Shown: piece by piece, positions 1 through 11,189 of the stretch
Layout of the letters: each line of letters starts with the position of its first letter
Position numbering within the stretch: position 1 is the first letter of the stretch
DNA from: Lepus europaeus
Taxonomy: Eukaryota; Chordata; Mammalia; Lagomorpha; Leporidae
Direction of reading: 5' to 3'
Assembly (NCBI RefSeq): GCF_033115175.1
Contig: NC_084837.1
Span: 66,735,266-66,799,265, forward strand
Length of the DNA stretch: 64,000 nucleotides
Position numbers and translations under genes: made by a program
Notes under the pieces: generated by a model
What the model was told of the DNA's origin: nothing
What the model saw: the letters and a program-made list of their open reading frames with translations, nothing else
Database searches by the model: none

Positions 1-140
1 TTACTGCCAGTGTAGATTCTGATTAATTCCTGTGATATGCCATTTGTTAAATGTTTTGAGTAACAGTCCTCAGTAAGTGTGTACAATACTGAAAGTCGGC
101 TATTTTAGCTTTTGCCATCCTGACTCAAATTTACCTATTT

Positions 141-163
141 TTAAAGAGCATTTATTTGAAAGG

Positions 164-227
<64 letters not shown>

Positions 228-481
228 TGAGAGAGAGGGGTGAGAGAGAGATCATTCATCTACTGTCTCTACTCAAAGTAGCCAGGCTGAAGTCAGGAGC
301 CAGGTGTCCCATGTGGGTGGCAGTGACCGAAGTACTTCAGCCATCACCTGCTAGCTCATAGGGTGCACATTAGTGGAAAGCTAGAATTGGAAATGGAGCC
401 AGGATTTGAGCCCAGGCACTCTGATAATGGATGCAGATGTCCCAAGCAGTGTCTTCAACTGCTGCACCAAATGCCAGCCCC
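141..481 (-). mobile_element. Old C-type SINE, minus orientation
   Basis: The + strand starts with the reversed A-rich tail (ATTTATTTGAAAG) and a long GA run, and ends at a decayed head (CAAATGCCAGCCCC). The GA run is the reversed CT-rich segment of the SINE expanded into a microsatellite at about 168-245. Confidence 0.85.
168..245. repeat. (GA)n microsatellite
   Basis: About 75 bp of nearly pure GA dinucleotides with a few AAAG/GGGG interruptions, inside the flanking SINE. It is probably polymorphic. Confidence 0.95.
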
Positions 482-799
482 TACTTACAGTTTGACTTCA
501 AAATCTTTGTACAGTAGCCAAATTTGGGATACTCTGTATATCAAAAAGGGATAATGACAGCAATAAATTACAATACATTAAATAAAAAGAATCCATGAGT
601 TCACAGTGATACTCCAAAAGCAGGAAGGATCAAAGGAAGGTAGGAAAAAAAGGGTGGAATAGGAAAATTTTCCATTGCAGAATAATAGCAACTAATAAAT
701 ATAGAAAGGATGGTAGAATAGAAAATATCCATTGTATAGCCCCAAATATAAGAATTGATTTAGGCCAAGGTCATTAATGGATTCTAAAACCACAATTTC

Positions 800-3086
800 T
801 TTTTTTTTAACTTTTATTTAATGAATATAAATTTCCAAAGTACAGCTTATGGATTACAATGGCTCCCCCCCCATAACTTCCCTCCCACCCGCAACCCTCC
901 CCTTTTCCTCTCCCTCTCCCCTTCCATTCACATCAAGATTCATTTTCAATTCTCTTTATATACAGAAGATCAGTTTAGTATATATTAAGTAAAGATTTCA
1001 ACAGTTTGCCCCCACATAGCAACACAAAGTGAAAAATACTGTTGGAGTGCTAGTTATAGTATTAAATAACAATGTAGGCCGGTGCTGTGGCTCAATAGGC
1101 TAATCTTTCGCCTTGCGGCGCCAGCACACCAGGTTCTAGTCCTGGTCGGGGCGCTGGATTCTGTCCCGGTTGCCCCTCTTCCAGGCCAGCTCTCTGCTGT
1201 GGCCAGGGAGTGCAGTGGAGGATGGCCCAAGTCCTTGGGCCCTGCACCCCATGGGAGACAGGAGAAGCACCTGGCTCCCAGCTTCAGATCAGCGCGGTGC
1301 GCCGGCCACAGCGGCCATTGGAGGGTGAACCAACGGCAAAAAGGAAGACCTTTCTCTCTGTCTCTCTCTCTCTCTCACTGTCCACTCTGCCTGTCAAAAA
1401 AAAAAATGTACAGCACATTAAGGACAGAGATCCTACATGATATTTTTTAAAAATTGATTAATTTTCTATGCAATTTCCAATTTAACACCAGGTTTTTTTC
1501 TTTCATTTTCAATTATCTTTATATACAGAAGATCGATTCAGTATATACTAAGTAAAGATTTCATCAGTTTGCACCCACACAGAAACACAAAGTGTAAAAA
1601 TACTGTTTCAGTACTAGTTATAGCATTACTTCACATTGGACAACACATTAATGACAGATCCCACATGAGACATAAGTACACAGTGACTCCTGTTGTTGAT
1701 TTAACAATTTGACACTCTTGTTTATGGCGTCAGTAATCTCCCTAGGCTCTAGTCATGAATTGCCAAGGCTATGGAAACCTTTAGGGTTCGCTGACTTTGA
1801 TCTTATTCCAATAGGGTCATAGTCAAAGTGGAAGTTCTCTCCTCCCTTCAGAGAAAGGTACCTCCTTCTTTGATGGCCCTGTTTTTTCCACTGGGATCTC
1901 ACTCGCAGAGATCTTTCATTTAGGTCTTCTTCTTCTTCTTCTTCTTTTTTGCCAGAGTGTCTTGGCTTTCCATGCCTAAAATACTCTCATGGGCTCTTCA
2001 GCCAGATCCGAATACCTTAAGGGCTGATTCTGAGGCCAGAGTGCTATTTAGGACATCTGACATTCTATGAATCTGCTGTGTATCCTGCTTCCCATGTTGG
2101 ATCGTTTTTTCCCTTTTTGATTCTATCAGTTAGTATTCGCAGACACTAGTCTTGTTTGTGTGATCCCTTTGACTCTTAGACCCATCAGAGTCATCAATTG
2201 TGAATTGAAATTGATCACTTGGACTAGTGAGATGGCATTGGTACATGCCACCTTGATGGGATTGTATTGGAAACCCCTGGCACGTTTCTAACTCCATCAT
2301 TTGGGGCAAGTCAGATTGAGCATGCCCCAAATTGTACATCTCCTCCCTCTCTTTTTCCCACTCTTATATTTAACAGGGATCACTTTTCAGTTAAAATTTA
2401 AACACCTAAGAATAATTGTGTGTTTATTACAGAGTTCAACCACTAGTACTAGAACAAAAAAAAAATACTAAAAAGGATAAAGTATTACATTGTACATCAA
2501 CAGTCAGGACAAGAGCTGATCAGGTCACTGTTTCTTATAGTGTCCATTTCACTTCAACAGGTTTCCCCTTTGGTGCTCAGTTAGTTGTCGCCAATCAGGG
2601 AAAACAAATGATATTTGTCTCTTTGGGACTGGCTTAATTCACTCAGCATGATGTTTTCCAGATTCCTCCATCTTGTTGCAAATGACCGGGTTTCATTGTT
2701 TTTTACTGCTCTATAGTATTCTATAGAGTACATGTCCCATAATTTCTTTATCCAGTCTACTGTTGATGGGCATTTGGGTTGGTTCCAGGTCTTAGCTATT
2801 GTGAATTGAGCTGCAATAAACATTAATGTGCAGATGGCTTTTTTGTTTGCCAAATTAATTTCCTTTGGGTAAATTCCAAGGAGTGGGATGGCTGGGTTGT
2901 ATGGTAGGGTTATATTCAGGTTTCTGAGGAAACTCCAGACTGACTTCCATAGTGGCTTAACCAGTTTGCATTCCCACCAACAGTGGGTTAGTGTCCCTTT
3001 TTCCCCATATCCTCTCCAGCATCTATTGTTGGTAGATTTCTGAAAGTGAGCCATTCTAACCAGGGTGAGGTGAAACCTCATTGTGG
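800..3086 (-). mobile_element. 5'-truncated LINE-1 (rabbit type), ORF2 C-terminus and 3'UTR
   Basis: Minus-strand L1. The 3' end lies at about 800-830 (T-run, then the usual rabbit L1 3' terminus). The ORF2 C-terminal region at 2581-3081 reads as about 166 residues, containing the conserved tract [15 protein letters not shown] and the phrase [22 protein letters not shown] typical of L1 ORF2 ends. The copy is bounded by a perfect 15-bp target-site duplication, TAAAACCACAATTTC, at 785-799 and 3087-3101, so both ends are fixed. It is 5' truncated and cannot move by itself. A SINE (1077-1406) is nested in its 3'UTR, and part of the 3'UTR is present twice (see findings). Confidence 0.95.
1077..1406 (+). 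mobile_element. Young C-type SINE nested in L1
   Basis: Starts GGCCGGTGCTGTGGCTCAAT with intact tRNA-like A and B boxes (GGTTCTAGTCC), a CT-rich segment, and an 11-nt A tail. It splits the L1 3'UTR, so it is younger than that L1. Confidence 0.95.
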
Positions 3087-3360
3087 TAAAACCACAATTT
3101 CAAATTATCATTCACAGATTACTTACTAATTACAAAGGCAAACAATGATCTTTACAATGGAGAGATTTGACAAACACCATGTTAACCAACTGATCAGACT
3201 TTGTATCACATGTATTGGAACAACTTCACATTATGTCAAGGCTGATATAATATTTAATAAGTACACAGTGTTATCTATGTAGTATTCTTGCTCAAAATGC
3301 TTAACCTGAGTCTAATTGTGGTTAACAATCAGAATATTAAATCCAGAATTTAATATTGGG

Positions 3361-3716
3361 GGCTAGGGCTGGGGCTCAGTGGGTTAAAGCCCTGGCCTGA
3401 AGCACTAGCATCCCATATGGGCACCGGTTCGAGTCCTGGCTGCTCCTCTTCCGATCCAGCTCTCTGCTATGGCCTGGGAAAGCAGTAGAAGATGGCCCAA
3501 GTCCTTGGGCCCCTGCACCCATGTGGGAGACCCAGAAGGAGCTCCTGGCTCCTGGTTCCTGGCTCCTGGCTTTGGATCGGCAAAGCTCCCACCTTTGCCA
3601 CCATCTAGGGAGTGAACCAGCGGAAGACCTCTCTCTCTCTGTGTCTACCTCTCTCTGTGACTCTTTCAAACAAATAAAATAAATCTTTAAAAAAAAAAAA
3701 AAAACCACTCTTGGGT
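3361..3716 (+). mobile_element. C-type SINE (older subfamily)
   Basis: Head GGGCTGGGGCTCAGTGGGTTAAAGC, B box GGTTCGAGTCC, AAATAAATCTTTAAAA tail. Confidence 0.9.
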
Positions 3717-3740
3717 AAAAAAAAAAAAAAAAGTACAGGA

Positions 3741-4042
3741 GGGGGATAGGCATTGTGGTGCAGTAGGTTAAGCCACCAGTTGAGATACCTGCATCGCATA
3801 TCAGGAGTTCCTGAGATTGTCTTCTACTTCCATTGTAGCTCCCTGCTAATGTGCAAATAATAACTCAACTACTTGGGTCCCTGCCACCCAGATGGCAGAC
3901 CTAGATGGAGTTACTGCCTCCAAGCTTTGGTCTGGCCCAGCCTCAGCTGTTGTGGGTTTTTGGGGAGTAAACCAGCAGGTGGATGATCTCTCTCCTCTCC
4001 TCTCTCTCTCCCTTTCAAATAAATTTAAAATTAATTTAAAAA
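3741..4042 (+). mobile_element. Old, diverged C-type SINE
   Basis: Follows the previous SINE's A tail directly. Head GGATAGGCATTGTGGTGCAG, tail TTTCAAATAAATTTAAAA. Confidence 0.8.
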
Positions 4043-4734
4043 GGCAGAAGGTCTGTTCTACATTAAGAGAAATAACACCCAGATGTGATATATAAACCTT
4101 GACTGGATTCTGGATATTTTTTAACTTAAAAAAAGTGTAAAAGACATTTTGGGGAAAATTTAACCACGAGCTATAAATTAGGTGATCTTGAATTAACATT
4201 AATTTTCTTTAGTGTGATAGTGGTATTGTAAAGACAAAAGAGTATATTTTTAAAGAAAATTCATTCTAGTTTTAAGAAGTGGGAATGGAATGATATCTGC
4301 AAATGTTTTCAAATGGTTCAGCAAAAATGAAGAGAGAAAGGGCACTCAAGGTGGGGAAAATATAAATCTAGGTTAAAGGTATATAGTACTTATTGTACAA
4401 TTTAACTTTCCAATAAACTTCAAATGTTTCACAATAAGGGAGAATATCTTTATAATATATCCAAGAAATTAGCTTATATATTTTATATTCCTTTTATTAA
4501 TTCATTTTTTTCTTACCAAAATGTTATCATCTAAAAATAATAGTTATTTCAAAATTTATGTGAGGAGGTAATAGTAAGTTTTACTAAGGGTGGAAATATC
4601 TAATCCTTAATAAGAATTTAAAAAAGAAAGAAAATAAAATACCTAATCCTTGGCTTATCACAGTGTTTTAGGAGCATAAGTGGTGACTGAATGGTTATTA
4701 TTTGATAATAATTATTACACATATCAGAACTGCA

Positions 4735-4880
4735 GAGTTCAAAAGGACTTTAAAGATCATTAATTAATTTTATAAATAAGAAAACTGAGGTGAAGAGAAA
4801 AGATATCTTTTAGTTTACATAGCTAGCATAGAATCAAATTTTCTTCTCTACAATACAACCCAGTGATTTTTCTACTAAAA
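4735..4880 (+). mobile_element. MIR-like ancient SINE
   Basis: Contains the diagnostic core TAAGAAAACTGAGGTGAAG followed by a decayed 'CACATAGCTAG..' equivalent. Name assigned by eye. Confidence 0.6.
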
Positions 4881-5182
4881 AAATAAGTACAGCATACTTT
4901 TATTGACTCTAGAAATTATATTGTTACACAATAAAGGATTTTGTCAATTTTTTCAAAGTATTGATTGATTTGAATCCTAGCTAATTATAATAATGTACCA
5001 CAGAACATGTAAGTAGAAGATACTTTATGGAATGGCAATAACAATGGTAAATCTGGAAAGTAATTTGGGAAGCATTATCATTGTTTGGAATAAATTTATG
5101 ACCAAAATACAAAAATTACCCAATAGATTATATGATAGGTACCCATATCAAAGCCACTTTTACAAAGCTTTTATAAAAGTTT

Positions 5183-5520
5183 GGCCGGCGCTGTGGCTTA
5201 ACAGACTAATCCTCCACCTTGCGGCACCGGCACACCGGGTTCTAGTCCCGGTTGGGGTGCCGGATTCTGTCCCGGTTGCCCCTCTTCCAGGCCAGCTCTC
5301 TGCTATGGCCCGGGAGTGCAGTGGAGGATGGCCCAAGTCCTTGGGTCCTGCACCCGCATGGGAGACCAGGAGAAGCACCTGGCTCCTGGCTTCAGATCAG
5401 CACGATGTGCCAGCCGCAGCGGCCATTGGAGGGTGAACCAACGGCAAAAAGGAAGACCTTTCTGTCTCTCTCTCTCACTATCCACTCTGCCTGTCAAAAA
5501 AAAAAAAAAAAAAAAAAAAA
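5183..5520 (+). mobile_element. Young C-type SINE
   Basis: Intact GGCCGGCGCTGTGGCTTAAC head, complete body, 25-nt A tail at 5496-5520. Confidence 0.95.
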
Positions 5521-5708
5521 CAGTTTAATATACTAAAGTTCTTTCAGAACTTCCCAGTTAAATATTTTACTGTCATTTTGTCAATTTGTTCAACATACTT
5601 CGTATTTTTTATTTGTAGCTCACAGAAAGCCCTGGAATCCTTAAGTCAGGAATTTTAAGAAAATTAGTAACACTTCTTTTTGCTTTGTTTTCCTATTTTT
5701 TATGACTG

Positions 5709-5868
5709 GTGCAGCAGTTAAGATGCCCCACATATCAGAATACCTGGCATGGCCTATCCCTGGCTGTTGCAGGCATTTGGGGAGTGAATCAACAGATGAG
5801 AAATCTCTTTGTCTCTTATCTCTGTGTTTTTCCCTGTTTCTGTCTTCTAAATAAATAAATTTTAAAAA
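5709..5868 (+). mobile_element. Partial old SINE
   Basis: Only the head (GGTGCAGCAGTTAAGATGCC) and 3' end (TTCTAAATAAATAAATTTTAAAA) survive. The middle is deleted. Confidence 0.7.
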
Positions 5869-6130
5869 TGTAATATGACCATGTTAGAGAAAATTTCAAA
5901 AATTAAAGAGAATTAAATCTATCAACATTTAATACAACCACAGCTGATATCTTTAAAATTCTCATCTTTATGTACCTCTAAAAATATATAGTACATTATA
6001 CATGTGTACATCTACCAAACTAGATATAATGATAAATATATAAATATTTTTATAGCCAGTTTCCTTTTTTCAAATATTGTTGAATTTTGTGTGTTGAATT
6101 TTGAAATGTGATTTCTTTTACTACCTACAG

Positions 6131-6216
6131 CATGATGAAGTAACATCAAAAGAAATAAAATGTCTTAGTGAAAGCAGTGGACTAGCAACAGAGGACAAAA
6201 AAGAATTGTCCAAGAG
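6131..6216 (+). CDS. TERB2: TERB2 internal exon (telomere repeat-binding bouquet formation protein 2)
   Basis: TERB2 (formerly C15orf43) joins TERB1 and MAJIN in the meiotic complex that fixes telomeres to the inner nuclear membrane in prophase I. This 86-nt exon is preceded by a CTACCTACAG acceptor and followed by GTATTG. It encodes HDEVTSKEIKCLSESSGLAT and then EDKKELSK, and ends two bases into the next codon. I recognise it as the linker between the N-terminal TERB1-binding region and the C-terminal MAJIN-binding region of mammalian TERB2. It joins in frame to the exon at 13320 (AG+C gives Ser). Earlier exons are not in the window. A pseudogene is unlikely because the splice sites and frame are intact across three exons. 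Confidence 0.88.
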
Positions 6217-6269
6217 GTATTGAATTCATATACTATATTGATATTCAACTTCACATAGATATCTTTGGG

Positions 6270-6482
6270 CACTTATTGCATAATATCTCATTTCATTTTC
6301 ACTGTCTCTCTGTGAGATTGATATTGTTATCACCAATCTCACTTTATGGAGAAAGATATTTAGGATTAAAATATTTCAGTCATTTGCCCAAAATCATACA
6401 AACTTTAATTGAGGAGAAGTAAGATTGACCTGGATCAATCCAACTTCAGTGCCTCTGCATTTAACTACTCTGCTGTACTATC
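6270..6482 (+). mobile_element. MIR element
   Basis: Shows the MIR order: ...CTCTGTGAGATTGATATTGTTATCACC..., then TTTGCCCAAAATCATACAA, then a decayed final segment with TGCATTTAACTACTCTGCTGTACT. It lies just downstream of the TERB2 exon. Confidence 0.75.
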
Positions 6483-6556
6483 TCTGCAGAAAGGAAACCA
6501 AGATTATGTGTGTTATGATAACAGTTATGTTACTTTTTAAAATATATATATTCAGG

Positions 6557-6890
6557 GACTGGCATTGTGGTGCCAGTGGGTTAAGTTACTGCCTGAGATG
6601 CTAACATCCCATATGAGTTCCTGTTTGAGCCCTGGCTGCTCCACTTCTGATCCAGCTTCCAGCTAATGCTCCTTGGGAGGCAGTGAAGGATGGGCCAAGT
6701 GCTTGGGACCCTGCCACCCATGTGGGAGGCCTGGGTAGAGTTCCAGGCTCTCAGATTCAGTTCCTAGATCAGGCCTGGTCAGGCATGGTCTTTGCAGCCA
6801 TTTAGGGAATGAACTGGCAGATAAAAGGTGTCTCTCCCTCTCCCTCTACTCAGTCTTTCAAATAAATAAATAAATCTTTAAAATATATTT
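6557..6890 (+). mobile_element. C-type SINE, old
   Basis: Head GGGACTGGCATTGTGGTGCC; tail CTTTCAAATAAATAAATAAATC. Confidence 0.88.
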
Positions 6891-7139
6891 ATATATTCAA
6901 AGAGGAAATATACAAAATTTAGCAGTAATTTGAAGGTTGTAAATGATTTCTTTCTTCTGTTCCAAATTGTTTTGTAATGTAGCTACCTCAGTTTAAGAAA
7001 TTAAATTTAAAAAGACAAGCAAACACAAATAGCATTGTCTTGGGGCCAGTCTCTTACAGACTTATTAATTATTTAGTTCTAATTCAGTTGGGCTTTCAAA
7101 TAGTCATAGGGGACATTGGTTATTCAAAATGGAGTTTAG

Positions 7140-7455
7140 GGGGCCGGCGCTGTGGCATAGCAGGTAAAGCCACCGCCTGCAGTGCCAGCATCCCATTTGG
7201 GCGCTGGTTCGAGTCCTGGCTGCTTCTCTTCCGAACCAGCTCTCTGCTATGGCCTGGGAAAGCAGTAGAAGATGGCCAAAGTGCTTGGGTCCCTGCACCC
7301 ACGTGGGAGACATGCAAGAGCCCCTGGCTTCAGATTGGCAGCTACTGTGGCCAACTGGGGAGTGAACCAATGGATAGAAGACCTCTCTCTCTTTCTGCCT
7401 CCGCCTCTCTGTAGCTCTGCCTTTCAAACAAATGAATAAATCTTAAAAAAAAAAT
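7140..7455 (+). mobile_element. C-type SINE
   Basis: Head GGGCCGGCGCTGTGGCATAGC, B box GGTTCGAGTCC, tail AAATGAATAAATCTTAAAAA. Flanked by similar but imperfect GGAGTTTAG / AGAATTTAG words. Confidence 0.92.
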
Positions 7456-7984
7456 AGAATTTAGTTGCTGAAATAAAAATGATTAAATAATTGTTTTCAA
7501 TATGGAAATTAATAGTTTATTTTTTTCTATCTTTTCTTCTATAAAATCTAATTTACTTAATGTTATAAAGAGGTTTTATAAATCTGAGGAAAATACATCT
7601 AATCTAATAAAAATACCAAAAATAGACAAAGGATATGAATAAATACATCTTAGGAAGGCAGATGCCTGCTTAGAGTCTTTCCTTGTGAAACCACCAGAGG
7701 GTGCAGTGTGAACACAGATGAAATATATCCTGTTTCCCCCCCCCCCAACACATGAAGCATTTTTTGTTGGCATACTACTGTTAGTGATATTGAATATGTA
7801 CTAAGTATTGAATATGTACTAAGTGGTGAACTGTTACTGAACGCTTGCTAAATACAAAATACTTGTTTGCTAAACAGTTCACAGTATTTCTTTTGATTCT
7901 CACAACTTTATATGGGGTAGAGAAATACTGTTAGCTATATTTTATAATTGAAGAAAACAGATTTAGAGAACTAAAGAATTTTTT

Positions 7985-8256
7985 AAAAGATTTATTTATT
8001 TGAAAGTCAGAGTTATAGAGAGACAGAGAGAGATCTTCCATTCGCTGACTCACTCCCCAAAATGCCAGGAGCCTCAACTTGGCCTCCCATGTGGGTACAG
8101 GGGCCCAAATGTTTGGGGCACCCTCTGTTGCTTTCCCAGGTACATTAGCAAGGAGCTGTATCAGAAGTGGAGCAGCGGGGATTTGAATCAGCGCCCATAT
8201 GGGATGCCGGCATCGCAGATGGCTGCTTAACCTGCTGTGCCACAGCACTGGCCCCA
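7985..8256 (-). mobile_element. C-type SINE, minus orientation
   Basis: Reads AGATTTATTTATTTGAAAG ... GCCACAGCACTGGCCCC on +. Confidence 0.9.
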
Positions 8257-8259
8257 AGA

Positions 8260-10260
8260 GCTAGATAATTTATCCAATATTTATCCAAGGAGTGGAGATG
8301 AATTTGAAACCAAGTCTAGCAGATCCAGACTATAAATTTTTATTTGCTGCTGTTCTCCCTTCCTGAAGTGTTCCCCAAATCTTCTGAAAATTGTATGGAT
8401 TTTTGCTTTGTTTTTTAAGAGTTATTATGTTATTATAAATGTGATGCATGTAATTTGTCAAAATGGAAAATTTTGAAAAGAATAAAGAAAATTTAAATTA
8501 CAAGATGATTCCACCACTCAGAGATAACTGCCATCAACATTAGTATGTTTCTTGACAGTTTTCTACTAATTCACACATTAAGTAGAGTTGAGGTCATACT
8601 GCATAGTTTCTCTCTTGATTTTCCATTTAACATTCTATAGGCAGTTCCCCAGTGAAAAACCTTATTTGCTATTATAATTTACAATGACTGCATATGATAT
8701 TTCATTTTATTGTTTGTTTAACCATCTTTTTATTATTTTTTAATAATGTGTTACTCTTATGACATCTTCGTGAACATCTTTTAAAGAAAAATCTAGCTTT
8801 ATCATTTGTGCCACACAAATATATACAAACTATTTTTTGTCAATTAAAAATAAAACTATAAACATTAATAAATGTTGCTCTACTTTTTAGATTATGTTCT
8901 TCATGTGAATTTCCTGATGTGGAATATATGGTATTAAGAGATTTGAATATTTCTAAAGGTCATGATGCATATTGACAGTTGCTTCCCACAGAAGTGCAAA
9001 TTTATAATACCACCAATGTTTATCTTATCATTCCTTATCAATATTTTTAATATTAACAAGAAATCGTGTGCTAATTTAATAGGTAAAAAATGGCATCTTT
9101 TAATTTGCATCTTTGATGATCAATAATACATTTGAGCTTTTTACATTTGTTTGTTAGCCTTTTACATTTCCTTTTCTGTTGGTTCTTTGCTTTTATCTCT
9201 ACACTTTCTATTGGGGATCTAACTATTTTTCTTATCAACTTGTCTATGTGTAACAATACATATATTAACCTTTTGCCAGTTGTCAAGTTGTATCCTCAGT
9301 TTGTTGTCTGGTTTATTGTGCTTTGGAAAAACACATTTAAAATTTTTATATAATTAGATTAATCACTTTTCATTTATAATTTCTTCTTTTGTATCCTTGT
9401 TCAGCAAAATTCTTTCCCATCAGAGATCAAATGGGTTTTAAATTGTGCACACATTTATTTTGGTATATGAGATGAGGATCTAAATTTAGTTTTGTTTTGC
9501 AAATTTCTACTAGTTTTTTAAAAAGTTATTATGTTTTATTTCCTTTTATCTTTTTTGTATATGAAAATTATTTTGGACTATTTGCTCTAGTCTGTTAATT
9601 TGTGGATCTATTTTTATATCAATACAATATTCCTTTAAATTATATAACTTTTTTATGTATTTTAAAATCTGATGTATAATACCACCCTGATGTATAATAA
9701 ACCTGATGTATAATGAAGCCCTCGTTATGCTATTAATGTATTTTCCTTAGCTATTGATACCTACTTACTATTTTTGTTTTGAATTTTTAATTTATCTTTC
9801 ATAGATAATATACTTAGAGGATTCAAAATCCAATATATATAAAAGGAGATACCATGAAAAAATATTGGCTATTGGAGAGCCGGTTCCCTTCCCAGAGGCA
9901 ACCAATATATGTACATTTACTAACAAATTCATCTGAATATTCTTTCTTTTCTCCATTTTTCTCACTATAAATACTGTTCTTCACCTTGCCTCTTTTTGAT
10001 AATTTATATTGAATTTCATTCCATATGACTACATAAAGAGTTCTTTTCTTTTTGTACTATATAGTATTCCACTGAATGAATTCACCATGGTTTATTCAAG
10101 TAGTCCCTTATTTTAATGGACTTTGGGTAATTTCTAACCTGCTACAAGTGTATCCACAGAATTATTTCTTGGAAGAGGGATTATTAGGAGAAAAGGTATA
10201 CATTTTTATCTTTGATAGCTCTTGACAAGTTGTCTTCCAAAGAGGTTAAACAAATTTGCA
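8260..10260. other. AT-rich intron tract with ancient L1 3'-end relics
   Basis: No exon or long open frame. About 9000-9420 and 9870-10260 resemble reverse-complemented ancient L1 3' regions (for example 'TCCATATGACTACATAAAGAGTT...GTATTCCACTGAATG' and 'AAATTTGCATTCCTA'), too decayed for me to name a subfamily. Confidence 0.45.
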
Positions 10261-10267
10261 TTCCTAT

Positions 10268-10268
<1 letters not shown>

Positions 10269-10313
<45 letters not shown>
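10269..10313. repeat. (AT)n microsatellite
   Basis: About 44 bp of uninterrupted AT dinucleotides. Confidence 0.97.
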
Positions 10314-10316
<3 letters not shown>

Positions 10317-10654
10317 GAGTTTAGCCCCTGACTTTTCTGGGAATATGATTTTGCTTTATTTGTAGGATCTCACCCTAATCGAGGTATAGCTTTTTTAAAA
10401 AGAATTTAAATTAAATCTCATTTTTTAAAATTCAAAAATAAAACCATTATTAACAATTAGTATAATTTTAGATTTTTAGGGAGATAATAAATTTAAGGGC
10501 GACTCCATTTATTATTGAAGCTTTTGTTTACATATTGTATTATCTAATGGTTAAATGTTTTCTAAATGTATTAAATGTTATTTGAGACCATTAGAAAATA
10601 GAAATTTTAGTTTAAAGTTAATTCTTTAAAAAAATTAGGATATAACTTACATTA

Positions 10655-11189
10655 CCACCAATAGTATATGAGTCTCCTTTCTCCATATCCTCCTCTGGTA
10701 ACAAATTTTGGTAATAACCATTCTAACTGGGATGAGGTGGCATCTCATTATGATTTTGATTTGCATTTCCCTGATGGCTAGTGATATTGAGTATTTTTTC
10801 ATATATTTGTTGGCCATTTGTATTTCTTCTTTTGAGAAATGTCTATTTAGGTCTTCAGCCCATTTCTTAAGTAGATTAGTTATTTTCCTTGTTGAGTTTT
10901 TTGAGTTCCTTATATATTTTGGATGTTAATCCTTAGGTAAATAGCTTGCAAATATTTTCTCCTGTTCTGTTGGTTTTTCTCTTCACTCTATTGATTGTAT
11001 CCTTTACTGTACAGAACCTTCTTAGTTTGACATAACTTCACTTGTCTATTTTAAATTTCGTTACTTATGCTTTTAGGATCTTATCTAAAAAATCATTGCC
11101 TTCACCAATTGTATCCCCTGTGTTTTCCTCTAGCAATTTCATAGTTTCATATCTTAAATTTAGGTCTTTGATCCATCTTGAATTGGTCG
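10655..11189 (-). mobile_element. Ancient L1, inverted 5' segment (ORF2 3' region)
   Basis: Reads in reverse as the L1 ORF2 stretch that normally ends '...GGTGGTAATGTAA'. The + strand shows the familiar reversed text CTAACTGGGATGAGGTGGCA and TTTGATTTGCATTTCCCTGA. It abuts the direct L1 segment starting at 11189 (GTAAATTAGTACAGCC), which is the next part of the same ORF2. This is the geometry of twin-priming inversion. Confidence 0.85.

Noticed and set aside
1077-1150. tRNA genes at the SINE heads (A and B boxes)
   Set aside because: The heads are tRNA-derived but do not fold as a full tRNA and belong to the SINE promoter.
2581-3081. Protein-coding gene of 166 residues on the minus strand
   Set aside because: It is the C-terminal part of L1 ORF2 in a 5'-truncated copy with target duplications.
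5252-5536. Recurring small proteins of the 'ECSGGWPKSLGPAP / VNQRQKGRPF' type on both strands at many sites
   Set aside because: These are translations of the C-type SINE body and occur wherever a SINE lies.
1-6130. Search for earlier TERB2 exons
   Set aside because: I found no segment resembling the N-terminal TERB1-binding part with splice sites. Those exons are presumably upstream of the window.
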